From Mercurialis annua (lineage: Eukaryota; Streptophyta; Magnoliopsida; Malpighiales; Euphorbiaceae), in NCBI RefSeq assembly GCF_937616625.2, contig NC_065570.1, positions 18,562,046 through 18,626,045 of the forward strand: a stretch of DNA of 64,000 bases, written 5' to 3'. The first letter of the stretch is position 1, and each line of letters opens with the position of its first letter. Both the position numbers and the translations under genes were made by a program. The notes below the pieces were generated by a model, which worked only from the letters and a program-made list of their open reading frames with translations, did not search any database and had not been told where the DNA came from. Positions 10,457 to 21,300 of the stretch are shown piece by piece.

Positions 10457-13400
10457 CAACAAACTCAAATGGTCACAACATACAGATATGCATAAATTTC
10501 TATTCTATCAACTTGGTGCTCCAACAATCACTCGATCAACACAATGTGAATAATCAACAATTATTCAACTGAGAGTCACAATTACTCTATACCGAAGTGG
10601 CTTCCAGAACCATCTTGAAACTCATCTATTATAAAATCCTCAATGTCAATTACAAGATTAAGCGCTAAGCTCAACTATAATTCTATAATTCAAAAATCTT
10701 TTGCCTCAGACAAAACAATAACACTGCAAACTTATCTGATAAAATCTATCGTTCTAAAACACTTACTTACTTCCACTTTTAGCTTCTCTACATCAAAATT
10801 ATCGATAACAAAACCCAATAAACTTCTGGTAATATTTTGGTTCCAAAATCAACATTATTATAATCATTTAATCCGAACGATTTAGTACCAACTCGATAAT
10901 ACAATTAACTTGTGAATCATAAAACACAAAAACTCTTATCGCAATTCAAAGAAAAGCGAACCTCTCTTATGATAACAAAAATTTCTATATCAGTGATAAA
11001 CAATATCCAACAAAATTATTCTCCCAATCACTCAGAAATATAACGCCATGACTACACTGAACATTGACTGCATCAGACAACTTAAAAATTTTGTCTCTTA
11101 CAACAAGTGTTCAACCATGCTCAAAACGATATACAAGCATTACAATAATACAATTAATTAACAAAATCGATCAACCAATCATGGTTGTCGAAACCTATTA
11201 ACCGCGATTCCCGATTCTGAATCAACTATCTCATATAACCAAATCGAACTCAAATTCTCAAAATTATTCAATCAATTTACTATAATCTCGTATACAACGA
11301 AAGATCAATACGACCAGTTTACTACGACCGGATTGTAAGCTATGCTCAAAACCAACCCCTATGGTTATAAAATATTTTAATACAAGATATTTTATATACA
11401 AAATTGTCCACCCTGTTTAAAAGAATCTATGTCTTACACCTCCTTTTTCATTCAAAATCGAAATACCTTTACCGTTGAAAAACCATCGGTTTTGCAAACC
11501 CCTTGAAAATTTTCAAAATATTCACATTTTAAATCCGAAGTTTCCTCTTACTTTCCAATACATTTGTAAATATATAAAACAGTTCAACTGACAAAATTTA
11601 TGTTCTCTTTAATTCAAACTTGTCAAAATACTTTTTAAATAGTTTATACTTTTCTCGTAAAAGTCAAACTGTGGCAAGATTCCCCGTATTCAATATGAAT
11701 ATTAATGTTTCAAGCATCCAAAATTTAAGTCGCTTTTAAATTTTCTCAAACAAAAACACTATTTGAAGAATCGTTCAACCGAAAAATTTATTATTCCTTT
11801 TGAATCAAATTTGACAAAAAATATCTTCCTTTCCTCAGAAGGGTAAATTTAACAATGCAAATCTCTTGTTTGTGAAACACCTTTATATCATTACACTAAA
11901 ATACTTGGACTATTTAAATTTTGAAAAGATAAGGTCTCTTTTAAAAATACAGTGTATACATACACATGAGCATAACCAATATCCTTAATCTATAAATCCT
12001 TAAATCACAAATCGGAAATCATCATGAACACTTCCCAATATGAATCTAACCATAAACCGCACTTAGCATTACTATATCTCGAGCGCAATCTCAAAATCAC
12101 TCTTACTCATAACCACAAAATTCTGATTCTACAGACCAATCACTCACAACGTAAACGTCCAATAATCATCACCATCATCACAAAGTATTTGTCTAGCTAC
12201 CTTTCGGTAACCATCAACTTTATAAATAAATATATCACAAAGTGACTCGCGAGTTGGTTTCAAAACATCTTTCTCAAAACACTTTATCGATAAAATCTAT
12301 TTTACATAATTGTTCGCCAGGGTGATGACATCTCTCATCCCCAAGGAGTTGCATCCAACCCTAATCATTTCTATGCACGTGATGCATGTAATATTATGCA
12401 TGTATCAATTATTAATTTATCTTTTATTTAGTCAACATACTCAGTGTTCAATGCAATCATATCCGTGACATTCAAAATGCATGTTCATGATATGTCTGGG
12501 CATAATTACGTGTTGAAAATATTTCAAATATTTTAACAATTCAACCTTTGAAATCAAATTCTCGATAAAATATTTTCTAGTTGTTACACTCTTTGAGATG
12601 TGCACTCGATAACCTCAAAATATTTCTCAAATTCCTTGCTTGCAACCTAGCAACACTCGATGCTATATGACAACTTATCCTAATAACTTCATTACAACTC
12701 TACCATATAAGATATCCTAATAACCTCAATTTCTACTGAGCTTATTCCCAAAGAAATAACACATCAATACTTTCCTACAAAACTTACCGCCAGCTCCCGC
12801 ATCGCATCATCAGACTTGATGGAAACACCAGTGTATTAATACACCGATCTATCTTCTCGGTTCAGAGTTTCCAATATCCGTTCTAGCACAATCAGAAATC
12901 ATCAACCAATCCTAGGGAATATTTCCCCCATCTTCCTCGATATCAAAATCCAAAGATTTTGATCCACGAAACATACATCAAGGTAATCCAACCTTGATCA
13001 AGTGAATAAATCATCTCACGTGCTACTCGGCACTAAGAGACAAAACAAGCAATCAACGTAATCCAACCAAACTTGCGAGATTTTTAACGCAATTAAACCA
13101 AAAAAATTTATATGATTTTCACAACTATAAACCACGTAAGCTTACCATTAAACAAATTAACCCAAACATATTTTATAGATGAAATCAGGACATGCTACAA
13201 CCAGCTTGAATTTTCTTAACGTATCATTCTGTAACATTTAATCTCTCAAGAAAACGCTTCAAAATTTATTTTGAAATCTTAAAGCCAAATACGAAAATTT
13301 CCAAAACTTTAGTTGAGCCCCACAGTTAAAACAAAATCACTATCTGTAAAAGTCTCTTCTATTTATCAATTTCTTTAAAACAGATACCCAAGTCCAAACC

Positions 13401-14441
13401 ATAAAATCATCGAGCTAGCCGAGTCAATACAACTACCAAGCTCAACTCCTAAATTTAGGTGACCCAAATCGAACCCAAAACAATCATTTATAAATCGTAT
13501 TTGAAATATTTTTTAAATCTGAAAAATATTTTAATAAAATTTTCATCCCTGAAAAATAAGGAGCTCAATGTAACCCAACCGCTAAACAGTAATTTAAAAA
13601 CTCAAATGAGAAATCTTTGATTTCAAACAGCCATTCCGTAAATCTCAGCAATTTAAAATGCTGACATACTACAACATTAAATTCTTAAAACAATGACCCA
13701 TCTCATAAAAAAATATCACTTTGAAATCATCGTTTGTTAACACCAAACCAAACATAATATTTCAAAATAAAAAAATTTATTTTTTACTGGTACTTTAACA
13801 AAAAAATCAACCTTTTTAAGAATTAAAAATCAAACTTCTCTTATGATTCTGTGTCGAAACACAAAACGAATAAAAATAATTTCCTCCACGGGAGCCTTAA
13901 ACAATATGGGGTCGAATAAAGTACGACAACAAAACATGATAAAAGATTTTACAGTTAAAATTATTTATACTGGAAATAAGGTCAAAGTCTAACGAAATAT
14001 CATTTTTTTTAATAAACCATGTTCTCGGCTCAAGCCAATTCTACTCACCAAATAATTCAGCGTCATTAGAACCATTAAAGGCATAAAAGCCAAAGTTTTA
14101 CAAACAATATCATACCCAAGTATGAATTTAGAAAAAAAAGTTTCCAACCTAAGATTTCCCGAGAAATCCAAAGTAATTTTAATCACCCAAGTGAAATAAC
14201 ATAAACATGATAAAACACATCAAGTAACATCCAAGTGAAATTAATTGTCAATCATAGCATCAACACCAAATAAAGACCGACAGACATCACCTATAGTATG
14301 TAGGCTGAAAGTTTGAAAACAAAAGATGACGTTTTAAAAGACAAGACACAAATCCTAATTCCGCAGTAGTTCCTAAGACACGACATCAACTTATAATGCC
14401 AAAAACACATAACATGTATAAGGCCTTAGTTTGAAACCAAA

Positions 14442-14457
14442 GGTCTGATATCAACTT
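14442..14457 (-). promoter_or_regulatory. Primer-binding site, initiator-Met tRNA type
   Basis: Directly inside the 5' LTR the minus strand reads AAAGTTGATATCAGACC. This resembles the plant initiator methionine tRNA primer site TGGTATCAGAGC with a few changes. Copy 2 has the same motif at 44949-44965. Location next to the LTR end and similarity to the standard site support the call; the changes suggest decay. Confidence 0.6.
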
Positions 14458-15715
14458 TGTCACGACCCATTTTCATGAATCGCGACCGGCGCTAGGGTAT
14501 GGGTATGGTTGTACCAAAACCCGTAGCTAGCCTTACGGATAACCAACAAATACATAAGCCTGAAAGAAAACAATGCACGGGGGCAACCGAGACTTCTGCC
14601 TAGTTCTTGCAGTTCATAATTTACAACATTTATTATAAAGTGCTCAACCAACTCTGAGTCTTAAACATGGAAGAAGTATATATTAACCCAAGTTAATAAA
14701 AGAATGCCAAAATAGCAATAATTCATTGAATAAATTTATAACAAGTATTCGACATAAGACTTCTATTTACTACTGCGGTCTAAGAATAAAATCAGTTTAA
14801 TAAACTTTATAAAATAAAGTAAAACCTCTAAGGAAATAAAGAATCGGAGAGCAGCTGACTCGCTCATATCATAGCCCTGGAAAAATTGGGTAAACAACGG
14901 GGTCAGATATACTACTATTTGTATTTATCAAGTGGAAAACCTTTAAAACCCTTTTAAAACATTTAATATGAACATTACATTTAATAGTTGGAACCCTAAT
15001 TTACAATACTAATATAACCATAATCCATTAGGCCTGGTCCCGAGAGCTTAGCTACACCGATTACCGACCACTCTTAATTCATAACCAGAGTTGCGAGAGC
15101 TGAGCTACACCGAGTTACTCTACTGGGTCCCGAGAGCTTGGCTACCACCGAATTACCCCCATATATCACCTACCTTATCTAGATCAATACCGGTGCGCAC
15201 GCAGTCCTAATGATGCCCATTAGGTAGCATGTTCCAACTAAAAGCCATAATGGAAAAATAGTTCAAAATTTACATAAAGTATATATTTAATTATTAAAAT
15301 AACAATTTACTTAATAAAGCGGTAGATAGTAAGTACAAACTCACTGCTTGCAAATCCACGTGAAAACCTGACAAGTAACTAAACCTGATCCGACTCTGAA
15401 GCACGAGCAGTCGACGGGTCTAAGAAAATATAAATAATAATTAATATCATCCCCTAACTCTAGAGAGTACTGGACACCACATACGACTAGCACAGATATC
15501 AATCAAGCCAAAGTACAAACCATCATAACGCCATTATACATATATAGTAAAAATGCCAAAGCATAGACCAACGTGGAGTAATTATACTTACTCGGACTGT
15601 CACCAAAGTCATACAACCAGTTAAGTCAAATTGAGCTCCCACTTTGAAAACATGACCCGAAAATCCATTTCAGATAACTTAGTTAAATTCACAAACCAAG
15701 TTTAACACCAACATG

Positions 15716-16681
15716 CACTGCTAAAAAACTGTGTTTTATCGACGGATTTTAGCGACGGATTCAAAATCCGTCGCTAATTTTTTTTACCGACGGATTTAGC
15801 GACGGATATGAAATCTGTCGCTAAATTGTCATTTAAATTGGCGGGAGTGTTCCCGCCAATTTTAGCGACGTAAAATCCGTCGCTAAAGTTGGCGGGAACA
15901 CTCCCGCCAATTATTTTTGATGGATTTAGCGACGGATTATCGACGGATTTTAGCGACAGATTTAAATCCGCCGCTAAGTTAAAAAAAATTAAATCGTAAA
16001 AATAAATATTTTATCAAAAAATTATTTAGGAAAATAATTATTAAAGAAAAAATAATTATTAAAGAAAAAATAATTTTTTTAATTAAATATAATATTATTT
16101 AAATATAACATAATTATTTATAAAATATGTTAAAAACATTGTTATTTATTTATTTATTAATAATTATTTAAACTAACTATTTAATAATAAAAAATAATTA
16201 TCTTAAAATGTGGGAGGAAGTATTTGTTATTTTTAAGTTACATTTAAATATAAATATACATATATATATAACAAGAAGTTGAACTGGTTCAGGTGGAGCT
16301 ACGCGTGGGAGAACTTCAAAGTTAAAGAGCAATGAGTGGGTGCAATGGGAAGGATGGGTGACCTACTAGGAAGTTTGTGAAAATTGTGAGTGGGTGATGG
16401 AGGCAACGGGTGGGTAGCGGAGGGCGTCGGGCGACGGGTGGGTGACGAAGGGTGACGGGTGTCTGACCGATTAAATAATAATAATTTATTTTTAAGATTT
16501 ATTTTTTTATTTTTTTTCAATCAGCGACGGATTTAAATCCGTCTCTAAAATCCGTCGGCAATTTCTGAAAAATCCGTCGCCAAATTGTTTGATCCGTTGC
16601 CAAAAAATTAGCGACGAGGATGACAAATTTCATGCTTTTAGCGAAGGAAAAATCCGTTGCTAAAAGCCAGCATTAGTAGTG
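15716..16681. mobile_element. Nonautonomous CACTA element, copy 1
   Basis: Begins CACTGCTAAAAAAC and ends ATTAGTAGTG, flanked by the 3 bp target duplication ATG (15713-15715 and 16682-16684). Both ends carry subterminal TTTAGCGACGGATTT/AAATCCGTCGCTAAA repeats, as expected of CACTA elements. The sister LTR (8328-8330) shows the unoccupied site with one ATG. The 966 bp contain no transposase. The interior is AT-rich (16000-16270), followed by a 5S rRNA-like segment at 16309-16379 and a GGGTGACGGG-rich stretch to about 16460. The same insertion is found in copy 2, so it predates the segmental duplication. Confidence 0.92.
16309..16379 (+). other. 5S rRNA-like segment inside CACTA element, copy 1
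   Basis: The stretch GAGAACTTCAAAGTTAA...GGATGGGTGACCTACTAGG.AAGTTTGTG closely follows the 3' half of plant 5S rRNA, in which AGAACTCCGAAGTTAA is followed after 25 bases by GGATGGGTGACCTCCTGGGAAGTCC. The spacing here is 26 bases. This covers the box A and box C regions of the internal RNA polymerase III promoter; the 5' third of 5S is not recognisable. The middle part has diverged. Whether it is transcribed cannot be judged. Basis is recall of the plant 5S consensus. Confidence 0.7.
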
Positions 16682-17210
16682 ATGGTCAGTCAGCCAAGTT
16701 ACAACAATTACAAGGCATCTTCTCACATATCGGGCGACCCAAGTCTAACCCGAACCAAAAACCAACCAAAGTAAAACCAGAGTTTAATATGTAGAACATC
16801 ATTTGATAAACTATGAAATCCATTTTGAAAACAAGGAACTCGATTAGAACTCAATAACAAAAATATCATAATGCTCATAAGGTTCTCGACAAAAGTCCTC
16901 AATGGACAAACATGCTCAAACGGCCAACATAAATATACAATCACCTTAGCATGCCCTAAACATGCCTAGGGAAGATTCACAATAATTTATACATCATACT
17001 AACATGCTAACAACAATCTAACATTAACCAATAATGTTAAACAGCCCAACTAACTTGTTTAAACAATCAAAACATTACATGGCAACAAATTCAACATTTA
17101 ACCAAAATCGGCAAAACAAGCCAACCTCAATACAACCATGCCATGACACTTTAATGAATCCAATTCATCTCACAAGCTTAAACCAATTACCAATACAACC
17201 TCAATTACAA

Positions 17211-18225
17211 AATAAATCGCTAAAAAGGTGAAATGTTAGGATTTGTTTCTTTACGTTTTAATCGTTTGGCTTAAATCGCTAAAAAGGTGAAACATTTTGT
17301 ATTTGTTTCGTAACGTTTTAAATGTTAGGATTTGTTTCGTAACGTGTTAAACGTTTGGCTTAAATAGCTAAAATGGTGAAATGTTAGGATTTGTTTCGTA
17401 AAGTTTTAAACGTTTGGCTTAAATCGCTAATAAGTAAGACACTAGGATTTGTTTCGTATCGTTTTAAACGTTTGGCTTAAATTGCTAAAAAGGTGAATTG
17501 TTTTGGATTTGTTTCGTAACGGTTTAAACATTATGATTTTGTTTTGTAATGTTTTACACGTTCTGATTTGTTTCGTAGCGTTTTAAACGTTTTGCTTAAA
17601 TAGCTAAAAAGGGGATATGTTAGGATTTGTTTCATATCGTCTTAAACGTTTAGATTTGTTTCGTAACGTTTTAAATGTTTGGCTTAATTCACTAAAAAGG
17701 TGAAACGTTAGGAATTGTTTGGTAATAAACGTTTGTCTTAAATCGCTAAAAAGGTGAAACATTAGGATTTGTTTCATAACGTTTTAAACGTTTGGCTTAA
17801 ATCGCTAAAATGGTGAAATGTTAGGATTTGTTTTGTAACGTTTTAAACGTTTAAATTTATTTCGAAACGTTTTAAACATGTGGCTTGAATAGCTAAAAGG
17901 TGAAACTTTTGGATTTGTTTCGTAACGTTTTAAACGTTTGGTTTAAATAGCTAAAAAGGTGAAACATTTGGATTTGTTTCGTAACATTTTAAACGTTTGG
18001 CTTAGATTACTATCAAGGTGAAACGTTTGGTTTTGTTTTGTAACGGTTTCAACGTTTGGCTTAGATTACTAACAAGGCGAAACGTTTGGATTTGTCTGGT
18101 AACATTTTAAACGATTGGCTAAAATTGCTAAAAAGGTGAAACATTTGGATTTGTTTCGTAACATTTTAAATGTTTGGATGAAATCGCAAAAAAGGCGAAA
18201 CATTTAGATTTGTTGCGTAAGGTTT
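17211..18225. repeat. 59-bp composite satellite array, block 3
   Basis: Same satellite. It starts at a deletion junction with the truncated LTR and ends at the start of solo LTR A. Unit by unit it matches about 50110-51123 of the second duplicate, including rare variants such as GATTACTAACAAGGCGAAACG. Its last five bases, GGTTT (18221-18225), are the target site of the LTR insertion. Confidence 0.95.
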
Positions 18226-21200
18226 TGTAATACCCCGCATTTTTCCGGCGTATTCCGATGAGTTTCCAATAGTATTTTGAGTCGTTGCGGATTCGTGATT
18301 ACGGTTATTATTGCGCATTCATAATTATTTATTTATTAATAGTTTTATTTTTAAATAATTATTAAATGTCTCATGCATAAAAAATATTATTGATTTAATT
18401 TAAATTTTATGAATTGATAAAATTAACTCAAACCCCCTTCGCATAAAAACATGTATTAGTGTAGGGTCATTATTTTTCTTTTCCATGCATTATATGCATT
18501 ATTTCCTTTCTTTAACAGCAACATTAATGAGAAAAAAATAGTAAAATGAGAATGCCACATCTTATACTAATGGACGCAAATCTTATACAAAACAATTTGA
18601 ATGTCACCTAGAGATGACTGAACAAATGTAGTTAAGAGTATAATTTTTCCCACAATATCAAAAAAGGTAATTTGGTTCTCGGTGATTTTATCTAGGGCAC
18701 TGTTGTGATATAGGCCTTTTAAACTTTGCAGTTGACCATCAATATACAGAGACCTGTTACCATGCAAAGTCTTTACCTTTTTAAATTCCGTTTTAAACCC
18801 AAACTCATTCCATTCAACCAAACAAACCCTAGCCGACTTCTTCACCCCAAAAGCACTCTGAGAATATTCACCATTCATTCCTCTTATTTTCTTTTGTATT
18901 GGTAAGTTTATCATGTCAATTTCGTTATATCATTCACAGCTTCTTAGCTTGTCCTCTTTCGTTTTAGCATAGAATTGAGATCTGGTTCTTCGCTAGCTTA
19001 GTACTCATCGTTCTCGTCAATTCTACGCTTGAAACTCGTTATTTCGGTACATTATTCCCTCTGTTATACGCGCCGTTGTTTTGTCGTTGTGAATGATATT
19101 GTTGGCTGCGATTCTTCTTCATGTTGCTGCCGATTGACCTTGTTCTTTTGTAAGTGTTATTTATGTTGTTTGAGATTAAATCTCATGTGTTTAATAGTTA
19201 TTAACTGAATTACATCAAGATTTGATTGATATTTAATGGACTTTGTTAAGTGTCTTGAGGTCTGTATATTGTTTGGCTATTGTCAGTTTAATGTTTAAAT
19301 ATGTTGGCTTTCTTATCTCCTGTTCATTTGATTTTCTGCAAATGATATTGTGTTCAATATGGGTTTGGTTGTGTGTTGGGCATTGTTGCGATTAAATCAT
19401 TCTTTTGTTAATTTCATTTTTGGCTATTGTTGATGGTGGGTTTCTAAATTGAAAATTGGCGGCAGTATTGGGTCTTTCGAATTGTTTGGTTAATTTATGT
19501 TCTAATGATATGAGTCATGGTTTGTATTCATTGGGTATTAATTTCAGCAATATTAAATTGTTTTTAATTGGGTTATAGACATTTGATTTTGTAATTCTTA
19601 ATGGTTGTGTCTTTTTCTTGTTTACTAAAGAGTATTGATTTTATAATGATTTTAAAGCCGGACTCTCAATTATCATTTTAATTTCTAAATTGCTAATTGT
19701 TCTCATTATTTTAAAAGTGAAAATAAGATTAGTTGCGATTATAAAAAAAGTGTTTGATAATTATAATCGAAAAACGATATTTATATATTTTTTATATAAT
19801 TATATAATTATTCGGGTAATTATTATTTTGAGTATTGGCTTGATGCGTCAATTTGGCTAAATTTTAATTTAGCTTTTAAATTATTCTTAACTAATTTTAG
19901 TTAAGTAATTGACGGTAGTTATTGATCATTTTACTTAAGCTATTGAGTTCCGTTTTAATTAATGATTATTATTTTATCAAATTATTATTTTTGGAATTAT
20001 AAACTATGTTTTATATTTTTGATAAAAAATTTGGGTCGGGTTAGACTTGGGTCGCCCGACATGTGAGGTTAGCTTGGTAGTTATCGGTAACTCGGCTAAC
20101 CCACTATTTGGAAATATATACGATTTATTATTTAATAATTATTTAAATAATATTTTTCGAAACAGATTTTAAAGCGGGAACTCAATAGACTTGTTTGGTT
20201 TATGGCATTATAATTAAATTGAATATTGTGTTTGCTTTGTGTAGCTATATCTGACTTATTAATTGTGCTAATCTTATGTGGTGTCTAGTACTCTCTAGAG
20301 TTAGGGTCTGTTCTTAATAATTATTTATTATTGTTTAAACTGGTCGACCGTTCGTGCTTCAGTGACGAACCAGGATTAGTCGCTTGCCAGGTTATCACGT
20401 GGATTAGCAAGCTGTGAGTTTGTACTTACTATTTACCACTTTATTAAGTAAATTGTTATATTAATATATAAATATATATTGTACGTATATATTTTATCAT
20501 TATGGCTTCTAGTTGGAACATGCTATCTAATGGGCATCATTAGGACGGCGTGTGCACCGGGAATGATCTGGGTAAGGTATATTGTGAAATGTGGTAACTC
20601 GGTATGAGCATAGCTCTCGGAACTAGGTAGAGTAACTCGGTGTAGTTCATCTCTTGGGACTCTGGATATGGTACAAGTGTAGTCGGTGGTAACTCAGTGT
20701 AGCTTAGCTCTTGGGACTAGGCCTGTTGGATTATGGAAATATTTAGTATTGTGGATTAGGATTCCAACTATTATTCGTAATGCTGTTATAAAATGTTTTA
20801 AACGGTTTTAAAAGGTTTTTCACTTAATAAATGTGAATAGTAGTATGAACTCATCTCAGTATATCTGACCCCGTTGTTTTTCCAATTTTTCCAGGGTCAT
20901 GATTTTGAGAGAGTTAGCTGATCTCTGTTTCTTTACTTTCCTCGGAGGTTCCATTTTATTTTAATAAATCTGTCAAACTATTTTATTCTTAGACCGCAGT
21001 AGTAAACTATAAGTCTTTATTATTATTCTGGTTTGTTATCGGATTGGTCCGACTGGATTATATTTGTTTGGCATGTTATATTGTTTACTCTTTTATATAT
21101 ATATACCATTTTGGAGACTCGTAGTTGGACGAGCATTCATTATATTTATATTGAATATTATGAATGGTTAGAACTAGGGTAAAGTCTCGGTTGCCCCCGA

Positions 21201-21300
21201 GCATTGGTTTCTTGCAGGTATTTTGTGTTTGTATGTTTTCCATAAGGCTTGCTACGGGTTTTGGTACTACATTACCCATACCCTAGCTCAGGTCGCGACA
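18226..21300 (+). mobile_element. Solo LTR, family A, copy 1
   Basis: Starts TGTAATACCCCGCATTTTTC and ends GGTCGCGACA, 3075 bp, with satellite on both sides. The flanking pentamers are GGTTT and TGTTT (one mismatch; copy 2 has perfect GGTTT). With TG...CA ends and target duplication directly beside both ends, this is a solo LTR left by LTR-LTR recombination. A TGTAATACCCC start is typical of plant Ty3/Gypsy chromovirus LTRs. A leader-like stretch with ACAAACCCTAGCCGAC is near 18822-18838. The remainder is non-coding; short frames on either strand are not gene-like. Contains GGGTCGGGTTAGACTTGGGTC near 20034 and GCCCCCGAGCATTGG near 21194. Confidence 0.9.
20592..20725 (+). repeat. Threefold repeat inside LTR A
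   Basis: Three imperfect copies of a module reading TAACTCGGTGTAGCTCAGC then TCTCGGGAC, separated by unrelated spacers. The same threefold module is in the long-LTR retrotransposon in reverse (about 7650-7770, 15045-15150, 32750-32865, 45560-45680) and in LTR A copy 2 (about 55098-55225), but not in LTR B. Function unknown. Confidence 0.7.

Larger units (their letters stand above)
10131..14457 (-). mobile_element. Internal region of retrotransposon copy 1
   Basis: Lies between the LTRs. It begins on the + strand with TTCTCCCCAACTT, whose complement AAGTTGGGGAGAA is a good polypurine tract directly before the LTR start. The sequence is AT-rich, with only short interrupted frames on both strands. 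Two stretches near the 3' LTR look like polyprotein remains (separate entries). The far end carries a primer-binding site. At 13380-13640 there is an LTR-like module. Elsewhere I recognise nothing; no gag, protease, reverse transcriptase or integrase motif could be read with confidence. Confidence 0.75.
7503..17210 (-). mobile_element. Long-LTR retrotransposon (LARD-like), copy 1
   Basis: A minus-strand LTR retrotransposon with LTRs of about 3.1 kb when complete, and an internal region of about 4.3 kb that has no open frame over 100 codons. Order on the + strand: truncated 3' LTR (7503-10130), polypurine tract complement, internal region, primer-binding site, truncated 5' LTR (14458-17210). 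It lacks about 450 bp at its left end and about 1 kb or more at its right end compared with copy 2. The end of a Ty3/Gypsy polyprotein, typical of chromoviruses, is still visible beside the 3' LTR, so it seems to derive from a chromovirus. I call it LARD-like because it is long and coding-poor. Confidence 0.8.
14458..17210 (-). repeat. 5' LTR of retrotransposon copy 1, right-truncated
   Basis: Starts on the + strand with TGTCACGACCC, complement of an LTR end. It is the partner of the LTR at 7503-10130 and carries the same modules (ACCGCAGTAG complement near 14772-14785, triple CGAGAGCT repeat near 15048-15135). It is interrupted by a CACTA element at 15716-16681. After about 17188 the sequence departs from the LTR with a short duplicated stretch, then becomes satellite, so roughly the promoter end of the LTR is missing. 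Confidence 0.85.

Noticed and set aside
16299..16520. Minus-strand frame of 73 codons in the CACTA element
   Set aside because: It overlaps the 5S rRNA-like segment and a GGGTGACGGG repeat; copy 2 has lost the frame.
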